Source: an uncultured Eubacteriales bacterium (GTDB lineage: Bacteria > Bacillota > Clostridia > Christensenellales > RUG350). Taken from it: a stretch of DNA of 52,887 nt. Each line of letters opens with the position of its first letter. Within the stretch, counting starts at the first letter, position 1. Below, piece after piece: positions 36,033 to 44,104 of this stretch. The stretch lies in assembly GCA_900315995.1 (NCBI GenBank), contig ONBF01000011.1, forward strand, positions 1 to 52,887. The letters run 5' to 3'. The translations under genes and the position numbers were made by a program. Under the pieces are notes generated by a model. The model was not told where the DNA came from and searched no databases. It saw only the letters and a list, made by a program, of their open reading frames with translations.

Positions 36033-36698
36033 ATGGAGCATATGAAAGTCTATAACGTATCCGTTCCGTTTGAAAAATTCATTTTGAGTAAAGTCAATTC
36101 GATAGAGCCCGACAGTCTCGTTTTAATTCCGTATGGAATAATTGCGCCCGTTGACTTAAACGACGAACTCGTCGGCAACACCAACGTGATAAAGGACGTA
36201 TGCGCTTTTTCGCACGATAAGCGCGTAACCGTAGTATTTTGCGTCGATGCAACCGTTAACGGCAATAAATTTTTAAGTACGGTTATTGTCGATAAGGGCA
36301 GACTGCTCGGTATGTGCGACGAAACGCATACGCTCGACAATTCGGTTACCAAAGGCAGCGCAATACGCGTATTCGATACGAGCGTTGCGCGTTTGGGTAT
36401 ACTTATCGATGACGATATATACTATTTCGAAGCGGCGCGTATTGCGACTTTACTTGACGCGGAAATAATTCTGATGTTCGGAAAATGCGCTAAAAATTAC
36501 GGCGTCGCGCCGAGAGCAAATACCGAACTCAACGGACGCAGCGGAATACTTACGTGCGGCGATAGTATCGAAATTTTCAACGCGCATTACGATTTTACCG
36601 ACGGCTTATACGAATTCGATTTGACAGTCGACGATACATATCTCAAAAACAGGCGTAAAGACATTTATCGGCAATTATATTCGGTAATTCCTTATTGA
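36033..36698 (+). CDS. Nitrilase-fold protein without the catalytic cysteine
   Basis: This 221-aa protein resembles the carbon-nitrogen hydrolase family: FLSTVIVDKGRLLGMCDETH followed by GSAIRVFDTSVARLGILIDDDIYYFEAARIATLLDAEIILM matches the region that in active nitrilases holds G-x-x-I-C-x-D-x-x-F-P-E. Here the Cys position reads ILIDDDIYYFE, so the nucleophile is absent. The protein is also shorter than usual (260-320 aa). Two ATGs (36033 and 36042) are possible. Likely an inactive relative, perhaps a regulator or a decaying gene; downstream of dusB with no terminator between. Confidence 0.6.
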   Translation: MEHMKVYNVSVPFEKFILSKVNSIEPDSLVLIPYGIIAPVDLNDELVGNTNVIKDVCAFSHDKRVTVVFCVDATVNGNKFLSTVIVDKGRLLGMCDETHTLDNSVTKGSAIRVFDTSVARLGILIDDDIYYFEAARIATLLDAEIILMFGKCAKNYGVAPRANTELNGRSGILTCGDSIEIFNAHYDFTDGLYEFDLTVDDTYLKNRRKDIYRQLYSVIPY

Positions 36699-36739
36699 TA
36701 TACGATTTCTTTATTTTATCAGTTAATAACACTTTTTGA

Positions 36740-36768
36740 TTGCCAAATTCCGTAAATCGTGATAAAAT
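36740..36768 (+). promoter_or_regulatory. Sigma-A promoter of pgk
   Basis: TTGCCA (36740-36745) and TAAAAT (36763-36768) with 17-bp spacing; the -10 is preceded by GTGA as at the addB promoter. ATG at 36807. Confidence 0.6.
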
Positions 36769-36806
36769 ACTTATTCAGTAAATAAAAATCATTTAAGGAG
36801 TGTTTT

Positions 36807-38120
36807 ATGAATAAAAAAACAATTCTCGACGTAGACGTCAAAGGCAAAAAGTGTTTGGTCAGAGTGGACTTCAACGTTCCTATCAAGGACGGCAAGATTA
36901 CGGACGAAAACCGTATTAACGGCGCGCTTCCGACCATCAAATATCTTATCGAACACGGCGCGAAAGTTATCCTTTGTTCGCATATGGGTAAACCCCACAA
37001 TATTTTAACCGAAGGTTTCTCTTTGACAAAGAAAGAGAAGAAAGCGGTCGAAGCGCTTCCCGAAGAAGAGCGCGCTGCGGCAAAAGCGGAATATCTTAAA
37101 AAAGCTTTGAAAGATAAAGAAAAGTTCACTTTAAGACCCGTTGCCGAAAAACTTTCGGAAAAACTCGGAAAGAAAGTGGTTTTTGCGGAAGACGTAGTGG
37201 GAGCGTCCGCTGACGCAGCCGTTGCAAACGTTAAGGACGGCGAAGTCGTTCTGCTCGAAAACACAAGATTCGAAGCGGGTGAGGAAGCTCGTGACGAAGC
37301 TTTGTGTAGGAAACTTGCAAGTTACTGCGATATCTACGTAAACGACGCGTTCGGAACGGCTCACAGATCACACGCGACTACCGCGGCTATTGTAGAATAC
37401 GGTTTTGTCAAGACGGCGGTTTGCGGATTTCTTATCGAGAAAGAATTGAGCGTTATGGGTGATTCGCTTGACCATCCCGTCAGACCTTTCGTAGCGATTT
37501 TGGGCGGCGCGAAAGTAGCCGATAAGTTAAACGTTATTTCAAACTTGCTTGAAAAATGCGATACGCTTGTAATCGGCGGCGGTATGGCTTACACCTTTTT
37601 GAAAGCTAAGGGCTATCAAGTAGGTACGTCCCTTGTCGATGACGAAAAGATTGATTACTGCAAGGATATGATGGCAAAGGCGGAGAAACTCGGTAAAAAA
37701 CTTTTATTACCTATCGACTGTACGATAACGTCGGCGTTCCCCGAACCTATCGATGCGAAAGTCGAGACCGAAATTGTTGACGTTGACAAAATACCCGCCG
37801 ACAAGATGGGGCTTGATATAGGAGAGAAAACACAAAAACTCTTCGCGGACGCGGTAGCGAACGCAAAGACCGTAATTTGGAACGGACCTATGGGCGTGTT
37901 CGAGAACCCGATATTCGCAAAAGGCACGATTGCCGTTGCAAAAGCTCTTGCGGACTGTAAGAACGCTACGACGATTATCGGCGGCGGAGACTCGGCGGCT
38001 GCTGTCGCTCAACTCGGTTTTGCGGATAAAATGACGCACATCTCAACCGGTGGCGGCGCGTCGCTTGAACTCTTTGAGGGTAAAGTCCTTCCGGGTATAG
38101 CCTGCTTGAACGATAAGTAA
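36807..38120 (+). CDS. pgk: Phosphoglycerate kinase
   Basis: This 437-aa glycolytic enzyme makes ATP from 1,3-bisphosphoglycerate. It has VRVDFNVP near the N-terminus, [15 protein letters not shown], the hinge and nucleotide loops [17 protein letters not shown], and C-terminal [12 protein letters not shown] and [15 protein letters not shown]. An insertion of about 40 Lys/Glu/Ala-rich residues lies between SHMGKP and [10 protein letters not shown], which explains the length above the usual 390-400. AAGGAG precedes the ATG. Confidence 0.97.
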   Translation: MNKKTILDVDVKGKKCLVRVDFNVPIKDGKITDENRINGALPTIKYLIEHGAKVILCSHMGKPHNILTEGFSLTKKEKKAVEALPEEERAAAKAEYLKKALKDKEKFTLRPVAEKLSEKLGKKVVFAEDVVGASADAAVANVKDGEVVLLENTRFEAGEEARDEALCRKLASYCDIYVNDAFGTAHRSHATTAAIVEYGFVKTAVCGFLIEKELSVMGDSLDHPVRPFVAILGGAKVADKLNVISNLLEKCDTLVIGGGMAYTFLKAKGYQVGTSLVDDEKIDYCKDMMAKAEKLGKKLLLPIDCTITSAFPEPIDAKVETEIVDVDKIPADKMGLDIGEKTQKLFADAVANAKTVIWNGPMGVFENPIFAKGTIAVAKALADCKNATTIIGGGDSAAAVAQLGFADKMTHISTGGGASLELFEGKVLPGIACLNDK

Positions 38121-38158
38121 TAACTTAAAATTTATTAAAAATATCGTTTTCAAAAGAA

Positions 38159-38180
38159 ACTCATTTTTATGAGTATTTTA
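38159..38180 (+). terminator. Weak hairpin after pgk
   Basis: ACTCAT (38159-38164) and ATGAGT (38169-38174) form a 6-bp stem with a TTTT loop, followed by ATTTTA. A second 6-bp hairpin (GTGTTA 38185-38190, TAACAC 38195-38200) follows. They could end the pgk transcript inefficiently. Confidence 0.35.
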
Positions 38181-38278
38181 CATCGTGTTAAATGTAACAC
38201 AATGGCGGTTTTAAGTATTCTGATGCGGTTTAGAGTAATAGCGCCGTCATTTGCGTATACTATCCTCGGAGGTAGTCT

Positions 38279-38425
38279 ATGGCTAAGAAGAAACGAGGCA
38301 GATACAAGATGTTTAAGCAGAAGAGCGCGTATATGATGCCGGGCACGGGACCCGACCCGATGGGAAGTTATACGGGGTATCCCGTATTCGTTGACGAGCC
38401 GGAGCAGGACGCGGACGACTTATAA
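38279..38425 (+). CDS. 48-aa small protein with PGTGPDPMGSYTG motif
   Basis: A short frame with CGGAGG 6 bases before ATG encodes a basic N-terminus (MAKKKRGRYK), a middle PGTGPDPMGSYTGYPV and an acidic end EPEQDADDL. The strong ribosome site, the position in a separate unit between pgk and serS, and the Gly/Pro-patterned centre favour a real gene. A -10-like TATACT lies close upstream. I do not recognise the family with certainty. Too short to appear in long-frame surveys. Confidence 0.65.
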   Translation: MAKKKRGRYKMFKQKSAYMMPGTGPDPMGSYTGYPVFVDEPEQDADDL

Positions 38426-38475
38426 TGTTTCCGCGAAAGCGATAAACTTAAAACAATATTTGAAAATTAAAGCCG

Positions 38476-38503
38476 GGCGTACGAAAGTGCGCCTGTTCTT
38501 TTA
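38476..38503 (+). terminator. Terminator after the 48-aa gene
   Basis: GGCGTAC (38476-38482) and GTGCGCC (38487-38493) form a 7-bp stem with a stable GAAA tetraloop, followed by TGTTCTTTT. Confidence 0.6.
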
Positions 38504-38515
38504 TGCTTATATTTG

Positions 38516-38544
38516 TTTACATAAAGTAAACGTCGTGATATAAT
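38516..38544 (+). promoter_or_regulatory. Sigma-A promoter of serS-dapF
   Basis: TTTACA (38516-38521) and TATAAT (38539-38544) with 17-bp spacing, 28 bp before the serS ATG. The -35 box is within a short palindrome TTTACATAAAGTAAA. Confidence 0.7.
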
Positions 38545-38572
38545 TGTACGGAAAAAAGTAAAGAGGCGTAAT

Positions 38573-39844
38573 ATGATTGATATTAATTTGATAAGACAGG
38601 AACCCGATAAAGTAGCCGCGGCACTTTTGAAGAAAGGAGTTAAGGTAGATTTTACCGAATTTCTCACGTTAGATGCTAAGCGTAAAGAGCTTATCAAGTC
38701 GAGTGAAACTATGAAAGCCGAACGCAACAAAGTTTCGGGTGAGATTCCGACGCTTAAAAAGAGCGGTAAAGACGTAACTTCTCTTATTGCTTCGATGAAA
38801 GACTTGGGCGATAAGATAACCGACGTCGATAAAGAACTTGACGCCGTTAACGAACGAATCAATGCGTTTATTTTGAAACTGCCCAATATGCCCGACGATG
38901 ACGTCGTTGCGGGCGATAAGGACAAGAACGAAGTAATCAAAGTTTTCGGCAAACAGCCGAAATTCGGTTTTGAACCTAAGAATCACGTTGACCTTTGCAC
39001 CAAACTCGGACTTATCGACTACGAACGCGGAGTTAAACTCGGCGGTAACGGTTTTTGGATATATAGGGGTATGGGTGCGCGGCTTGAATGGGCACTTCTT
39101 AACTACTTTATCGAAACTCATATTAAAGACGGTTATGAATTTATACTGCCGCCTCATATGCTCGGATACAACTGCGGTTTGGGCGCGGGACAGTTTCCGA
39201 AGTTTACAGACGAAGTATATTGGATCAAGACGGGCGATAACGAAGCCGAACACTTTATGCTGCCGACTGCCGAGACCGCACTTGTTAATATGTACGGCGG
39301 AGAGATAATAGACGAATCGAAACTCCCGATGAAATTCGCAGGCTATACTCCGTGTTACAGAAAGGAAGCGGGAAGTTACCGAAGCGAAGAGCGCGGAATG
39401 ATAAGAGGTCACCAGTTTAATAAGGTTGAAATGATTCAATACACTACGCAAGAAGGCGGAAAGGCAGCGTTTGAAGAAATGGTCGATAAGGCGGCAAAAC
39501 TCGTTGAAGGCTTAGGCTTGCATTTCAGAATAAGCAAACTTGCGGCGGAAGACTGCTCGTATTCTATGGCGCGAACGTACGACATAGAAGTATGGATACC
39601 GAGTATGAATATATATAAGGAAGTAAGCTCCGTATCGAACGCCAACGAGTATCAAGCGCGCCGTAACAACACAAGATACAGATCAAGCGACGGCAAGTTA
39701 CATTTCATTAACACGCTTAACGGATCGGGACTTGCGACAAGCAGAGTATTCCCCGCAATAATCGAACAGTATCAAAACGCGGACGGCTCGATAACCGTTC
39801 CCGAAGTTTTGCGTAAATATATCGGAGCGGACGTAATAAAATAA
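38573..39844 (+). CDS. serS: Seryl-tRNA synthetase
   Basis: This 423-aa class II synthetase has an N-terminal coiled-coil arm (about residues 30-100) that binds the long variable arm of tRNA-Ser. Class II motif 2 is YTPCYRKEAGSYRSEERGMIRGHQF and motif 3 is NGSGLATSRVFPAIIEQYQ. SerS needs TAETAL region MLPTAETALVNMY for serine binding. Its stop shares a base with the dapF start (TAATG), so the two form an operon. Confidence 0.96.
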   Translation: MIDINLIRQEPDKVAAALLKKGVKVDFTEFLTLDAKRKELIKSSETMKAERNKVSGEIPTLKKSGKDVTSLIASMKDLGDKITDVDKELDAVNERINAFILKLPNMPDDDVVAGDKDKNEVIKVFGKQPKFGFEPKNHVDLCTKLGLIDYERGVKLGGNGFWIYRGMGARLEWALLNYFIETHIKDGYEFILPPHMLGYNCGLGAGQFPKFTDEVYWIKTGDNEAEHFMLPTAETALVNMYGGEIIDESKLPMKFAGYTPCYRKEAGSYRSEERGMIRGHQFNKVEMIQYTTQEGGKAAFEEMVDKAAKLVEGLGLHFRISKLAAEDCSYSMARTYDIEVWIPSMNIYKEVSSVSNANEYQARRNNTRYRSSDGKLHFINTLNGSGLATSRVFPAIIEQYQNADGSITVPEVLRKYIGADVIK

Positions 39845-40677
39845 TGATTTTCAAATTTACGAAAATGCACGGCGCGGGCAACGATTACATTTATTTCGAT
39901 TGCTTTGACCGAAATATAAGCAATCCAAGCGAACTGTCGATAAAGTTATCGGACAGACATAAGGGCATAGGCGGAGACGGAATAGTACTTATACTGCCGA
40001 GCGACGTTGCGGACGCGAAAATGCGTATGTTTAACGCGGACGGAAGCGAGGGCAAAATGTGCGGTAACGCAATACGTTGCGTCGCTAAGTTGTTATTTGA
40101 CAGAAAGCGCGTGAGTACTCATTTGACGGTTGAAACGCTGTCGGGCATTAAGACGCTTGACGTTATTAAAACGGATAAGGACGGTAAGGCTCTTGAAGTT
40201 AAAGTCGATATGGGCGCACCGATACTTAAACCGAATAAAATTCCGTGCAAATTTGACGGCGACAGCGTAGTGAACAAAACGATTAATATAGACGGGGTAG
40301 ACTATAAAGTAACCTGCGTATCTATGGGCAATCCGCACGTTATAATATTTGTTGACGACGTAGAGCGTTTCGATGTGGAAAGGATAGGGCGTAAGTTTGA
40401 ACGTCATACGTTGTTTCCCGAGGGAGTCAATACGGAGTTTGTCCAAGTTATCGACAAGTCGCACGTAAAAATGCGCGTATGGGAGCGCGGAAGCGGTGAA
40501 ACAATGGCTTGCGGTACGGGAGCGTGCGCGACTGCCGTTGCTTGCGCTTTGAACAACAAGACGGGGCGTAAAGTCGAAGTCGAGTTACTCGGCGGAACGC
40601 TTTGTATAGAGTATACCGATACGGTATTTATGACGGGTAACGCCGTCGAAGTGTTCGACGGAACGGTCGAAATATAA
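39844..40677 (+). CDS. dapF: Diaminopimelate epimerase
   Basis: This 277-aa enzyme converts LL- to meso-diaminopimelate for lysine and peptidoglycan. It has the opening KMHGAGNDYIYFD, the first catalytic Cys in GKMCGNAIRC and the second in MACGTGACATAVA. Length is normal. It implies a meso-DAP wall. Translated coupled to serS. Confidence 0.97.
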   Translation: MIFKFTKMHGAGNDYIYFDCFDRNISNPSELSIKLSDRHKGIGGDGIVLILPSDVADAKMRMFNADGSEGKMCGNAIRCVAKLLFDRKRVSTHLTVETLSGIKTLDVIKTDKDGKALEVKVDMGAPILKPNKIPCKFDGDSVVNKTINIDGVDYKVTCVSMGNPHVIIFVDDVERFDVERIGRKFERHTLFPEGVNTEFVQVIDKSHVKMRVWERGSGETMACGTGACATAVACALNNKTGRKVEVELLGGTLCIEYTDTVFMTGNAVEVFDGTVEI

Positions 40678-40690
40678 ATCAACTTAATAC

Positions 40691-40839
40691 GGTTTTGCGG
40701 TGTCGGATTATTCGACTTAATAGGGAAGCATAGAAAGCACAGCCCCCGCTACTGATGGACTTAAACGCCATATGTCACTGAGCAATCGGGAAGACGGCGA
40801 CGCGAAAGCGCGTTCGGTCAGGAGACCTACCGCAATAAC
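40691..40839 (+). ncRNA. Cobalamin (B12) riboswitch aptamer
   Basis: The hallmark segments appear in order: GGGAAGC near 40723, GCACAGCCCCCGCTACTG (about 40736-40753), TCACTG (from 40775), GGGAAGACGG and the B12 box GTCAGGAGACCTACC (40817-40831). TTGCGG (40695-40700) pairs with CCGCAA (40830-40835) as P1. In this class ligand binding generally lowers expression. It controls the DUF4430 lipoprotein and ECF S-component genes. Confidence 0.95.
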
Positions 40840-40863
40840 GACAACTACGGTTTTCGGGAGGAA

Positions 40864-40915
40864 AACACGTATCGCTTACGGAGTAATTCGTAGGCTTTTG
40901 CGTGTTGTTTCTTTT
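40864..40915 (+). terminator. Candidate riboswitch expression platform (terminator hairpin)
   Basis: AACACG (40864-40869) can pair with CGTGTT (40901-40906), with an inner stem CTTACG/CGTAGG (40875-40880, 40889-40894), followed by GTTTCTTTT. Located between the aptamer and the ribosome site, it is a plausible transcription-termination switch. Confidence 0.6.
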
Positions 40916-40949
40916 AGAAATAACACTTTTTTATTATCAGGAGGTACCT

Positions 40950-41399
40950 ATGAAAAAGGTAAGTAAAGTATTGGTGGTATTGCTTATAGCAATCTTTTCA
41001 ACATTTGTTCTTGCATCATGCAATGACAAAGAATCTGTTGAAAGCGTAAGTCCAACCGGTGCAGTAGAAAGTAACAGGCTTATCATAGTTGACAAAGCCG
41101 GCAACACGCTTTACGATCAGAAATTCGACACGGATAAAACAACGCTTAAAGCCGTTTTAGATGAGAAAGAAATTCCGTATACGATGAACGGCACTATGGT
41201 GTCGAGTGTTTACGGAAGAAGTAATCAGATTGACAGGTCGTACTGCTGGATGTTCTATACCGACGCTGACGGTATGACGGACGGCACAGATCCTTATACG
41301 TATGACGGAGTTCAATACGGTAGAGCAAGTTACGGTATAACCGAGTTGCAAATCAAGCAAGGCGCAACGTACGTAATCGTATTCGTTAAGTTTGAATGA
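40950..41399 (+). CDS. DUF4430 (transcobalamin-like C-terminal) lipoprotein
   Basis: This 149-aa lipoprotein has a signal peptide with lipobox LASC (Cys24) and a compact C-terminal domain with the DUF4430 pattern (TTLKAVLDEKEIPYTMNG, YGRSNQIDRSYCWMFYTDADGM, and a final GATYVIVFVKF). The DUF4430 domain is related to the C-terminal domain of transcobalamin/intrinsic factor. Being under a B12 riboswitch, it is likely an exported corrinoid-binding protein. Start fixed by AGGAGG 7 bases ahead. Its stop overlaps the start of the ECF S gene. Confidence 0.87.
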   Translation: MKKVSKVLVVLLIAIFSTFVLASCNDKESVESVSPTGAVESNRLIIVDKAGNTLYDQKFDTDKTTLKAVLDEKEIPYTMNGTMVSSVYGRSNQIDRSYCWMFYTDADGMTDGTDPYTYDGVQYGRASYGITELQIKQGATYVIVFVKFE

Positions 41400-42055
41400 A
41401 TAAAAGGCGAGTAGCGCTCGACGTAGCGACGTGCGCCATGATGTCCGCGATGCTGACTGCCGTCAAGCTTGCGTTATCGTGGATCCCGAACGTCGAAGCT
41501 GTAAGCGTACTTATAGTGGTTTTCGCCTTAGGCTTCGGTTTAAGGCGAACGCTTACTGCCGTAAACTGTTTTATCTTGACGGAAATAATACTGTATCCCG
41601 CGCACATATGGATACTGTGTTACTTTATACACTGGAACACGCTTGCAATAGTGGTTTATTTTGTCGGCAAGATTAAAGAAAACAGTATACTGCTTGCGAT
41701 AGTCGTTGCGTTTCTCACATTTCTTTTCGGAGTCAGCACCACGACTTTCGAAGTACTTATCGGCAACTCGATTTATTCGTTTTGGAAGGCGTTTGCGATA
41801 AGATATGCGGCAGGCACATGGTATTTTGTCACGCATATCGTCTGCAATTTTCTGACTGTCAGCATATTGACTCCCGTACTTTTGCCCGTGGTGCGCAAAC
41901 TTTTGAAGTCGCAAAGAACAGAAGGCGTAAGGCGTGAAGACAAAACGTCGGAGACGGAACAACCCGAACGGAACGCGTCGCCGACAGCCGAACCGCATAA
42001 AGCCGATAAAATTAAAACGAAAACCGACAATGCGGATACATCGGCTGTAAATTAA
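41396..42055 (+). CDS. ECF transporter S component, probably for cobalamin
   Basis: This 219-aa integral membrane protein has about five or six helices in residues 10-165, with the S-component opening ALDVATCAMMSAMLTAVKLALSWIP. The C-terminal about 50 residues are hydrophilic and charged, an unusual tail. ECF S components bind a vitamin and use a shared energising module (EcfA/EcfT); none lies in the window, so a group II system is expected. B12 substrate is inferred from the riboswitch and the DUF4430 partner. ATGA overlap with the upstream gene. Confidence 0.87.
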   Translation: MNKRRVALDVATCAMMSAMLTAVKLALSWIPNVEAVSVLIVVFALGFGLRRTLTAVNCFILTEIILYPAHIWILCYFIHWNTLAIVVYFVGKIKENSILLAIVVAFLTFLFGVSTTTFEVLIGNSIYSFWKAFAIRYAAGTWYFVTHIVCNFLTVSILTPVLLPVVRKLLKSQRTEGVRREDKTSETEQPERNASPTAEPHKADKIKTKTDNADTSAVN

Positions 42056-42058
42056 AGT

Positions 42059-42088
42059 AAAACTCCGCCCGAAATGACAGAGTTTTTA
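42059..42088 (+). terminator. Terminator after the ECF S gene
   Basis: AAAACTC (42059-42065) pairs with GAGTTTT (42080-42086) around a 14-base loop, with a T-run overlapping the 3' arm. Confidence 0.55.
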
Positions 42089-42190
42089 CAGATTGATTAT
42101 TATTAAACCGTAATTATGGGAATAAATTCTTTTACGTTTTTTCATAAAAAGTAAATTATTTATAAATGATTGCTTTTTTTGAAAAAGCTG

Positions 42191-42219
42191 TTGACAAATC
42201 GGGGGCGGGGGGATAATAT
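42191..42219 (+). promoter_or_regulatory. Promoter of the secreted protease with a G-tract spacer
   Basis: Consensus TTGACA (42191-42196) and TAATAT (42214-42219) are 17 bp apart. The spacer contains five G, one C and six G (42201-42212), the only such tract in an otherwise AT-rich stretch. Confidence 0.75.
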
Positions 42220-42293
42220 ATAAATAGTATTGAATAACATATTTTCGATTTAATGCATATTCAAAACTTAATTATAAAAGGACGATTTTTACA

Positions 42294-43553
42294 ATGAGAA
42301 TTTTAGGAACGTTTTTTTCGATTATTATGGCGTTAGTTTCTATGCTAAACGGACTTGGCTTTCAAGACGCAACCGTTAATAACTTGAATACGTATATCGC
42401 ACAAGACTGCGTTTCGGTTGCTGATTTCATCGAAAACAATTTTGAACTTTTCGTTGAAGAGTACAATAATTCGTCGGACGAAGACGAAGACTGGTATGCC
42501 GAATACGTTGAGAACAGATTTATTATAACCGTAAATGAGTGCGGAAACGAATATAAAGGCGTTTTCCTTGACTTTGATAACGATAACGGCTATGCCGTAG
42601 TCGGAGACGATTACAATTTATGTGATTTCAAAACACAAGGCGAGTCGCCGTATCTCGATATAGTTTCCGACAGTTATTGCTATTCCGTGGTTTGCGGATA
42701 CTGTTACTTGCGTGACGGAGAATATGTAAGCGTAAACGAAGAAAACAACGCGGACGAAAATTTCATTTATGATAATGTCGTAGCTAAAAATTATGCGGGT
42801 CATGAAGATAAAAATGTAAAAGGTTGCGGGAGAATTGAAGACCCTGATCAATATGTAAACGATAAGTACGACGGCGGTTGGACTCTCGGACGGAACAATC
42901 ACTTAAATATGCAAGGTTATGCTCAATGGTATTTATCTTGTTATATTAAAGATGGTAGTGAAGGAAACTGTTGGTTTGTTTCCGCATATCATGTGTTGCA
43001 ATATATGGCGGACGTTTATTGGAAAAATATGCCTCAACGGTACGCTATGATCGGTTATTATAATCCGCAAACGCGAGAACCGACTTTGTATGCTAAATAT
43101 ATGTCCGAGGGTTATCGCTTAAATGATAGTAGAACTATTACAGAGTTATACGCCGACGTAAGAAAGCATATTAACGAAAGATATCAGCAAGTAGACGAGG
43201 GGATGATTTGGGATACTTCGGAGATAATCGAATATGTTGCAAGACAGTACGGGCATTACGTTAATTCGGTTGAACACATTGCGTGGGGATTATACACCGA
43301 TACGGCGACGAAAAAAATAGACAGCGGATATCCGGTATTGTGGTCTACGTCGAACGATACGTACGGTTCACACACAATGGCGGTGTGCGGATATAAATAT
43401 TATTGGAAAACGACGGGCTGGTGGATATTCAAAACAGCGTCATATAAACTTTTCTTTGAGATAAAAGACGGGTGGGTTGGTAATGGAGCATCGAGATATT
43501 ACGATATATCTGGACACGCCGGGTTTAGTGCGATTATATCATTGGAATTTTAA
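42294..43553 (+). CDS. Secreted papain-like cysteine peptidase (C10/C39-like)
   Basis: This 419-aa protein starts with a hydrophobic signal sequence (to about residue 24). A pro-region (about 40-140) has VENRFIITVNE and GYAVVGDDY, resembling the propeptide of streptopain-type C10 peptidases. The catalytic part has Cys226 in EGNCWFVSAYHVLQYM, His360 in GSHTMAVCGY and Asp392 in KDGW. The family cuts proteins outside the cell. Two lipoprotein genes follow at 18 bp, as inhibitor or accessory genes do in some protease loci. AAAGGA lies before the ATG. The exact peptidase family is not certain. Confidence 0.75.
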   Translation: MRILGTFFSIIMALVSMLNGLGFQDATVNNLNTYIAQDCVSVADFIENNFELFVEEYNNSSDEDEDWYAEYVENRFIITVNECGNEYKGVFLDFDNDNGYAVVGDDYNLCDFKTQGESPYLDIVSDSYCYSVVCGYCYLRDGEYVSVNEENNADENFIYDNVVAKNYAGHEDKNVKGCGRIEDPDQYVNDKYDGGWTLGRNNHLNMQGYAQWYLSCYIKDGSEGNCWFVSAYHVLQYMADVYWKNMPQRYAMIGYYNPQTREPTLYAKYMSEGYRLNDSRTITELYADVRKHINERYQQVDEGMIWDTSEIIEYVARQYGHYVNSVEHIAWGLYTDTATKKIDSGYPVLWSTSNDTYGSHTMAVCGYKYYWKTTGWWIFKTASYKLFFEIKDGWVGNGASRYYDISGHAGFSAIISLEF

Positions 43554-43571
43554 CGAGGTGTAAATATAGAA

Positions 43572-44096
43572 ATGAAAAGAGTAGTATTATCCGTAATTAT
43601 AATATCCGTTGTGTTGCTGTTTGTAGGTTGCGGTCCGTATTCGAGAGTGAGAAAGTATCATATCGGCGAGGAAATTGTGTTCAGCAACGGCAGCGTCAAA
43701 TTGGACATTGACATAGATAATGAACGGTTTATCTATTATGATAATGTCGCTTCCGATAAGCAGTGGGGGAGTTTTAGTTTTGGATTCCGTGATCATTTGA
43801 CGGGTAAATACTATACAGATAATCCAACGCAGGTTGATGATGTTCGAACATTTGATTATTCCAAAGAATTTGAAATCACCGACAAAGACGGAAATGGAAT
43901 AGTTTTTACCGACCCTTCGGATAGTGGTATTTACTATTATGAATATTACGGCTCTAATATTTTCTATATATCATACAAGAACGCAAACACCGAAATCAAA
44001 GAAGCGATAGAAAAGGATAGGTATTCTATCGATACGGACAGTTTTGGGTTTATTTCTGAGCATTGGAACGATTCGACAAGCGAAAACGTCGAATAA
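43572..44096 (+). CDS. Lipoprotein, first copy of a tandem duplicate
   Basis: This 174-aa lipoprotein has signal MKRVVLSVIIISVVLLFVGC (lipobox LFVGC, Cys20). The mature chain is rich in Asp, Tyr, Phe and Ser with GSVKLDIDIDNERFIYYDN and EFEITDKDGNGIVF, a beta-type pattern like DUF4352-style domains. It is about 18 bp behind the peptidase and shares most of its sequence with the next gene. Exported, membrane-tethered; function unknown. Confidence 0.8.
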   Translation: MKRVVLSVIIISVVLLFVGCGPYSRVRKYHIGEEIVFSNGSVKLDIDIDNERFIYYDNVASDKQWGSFSFGFRDHLTGKYYTDNPTQVDDVRTFDYSKEFEITDKDGNGIVFTDPSDSGIYYYEYYGSNIFYISYKNANTEIKEAIEKDRYSIDTDSFGFISEHWNDSTSENVE

Positions 44097-44104
44097 GATA
44101 AAAA

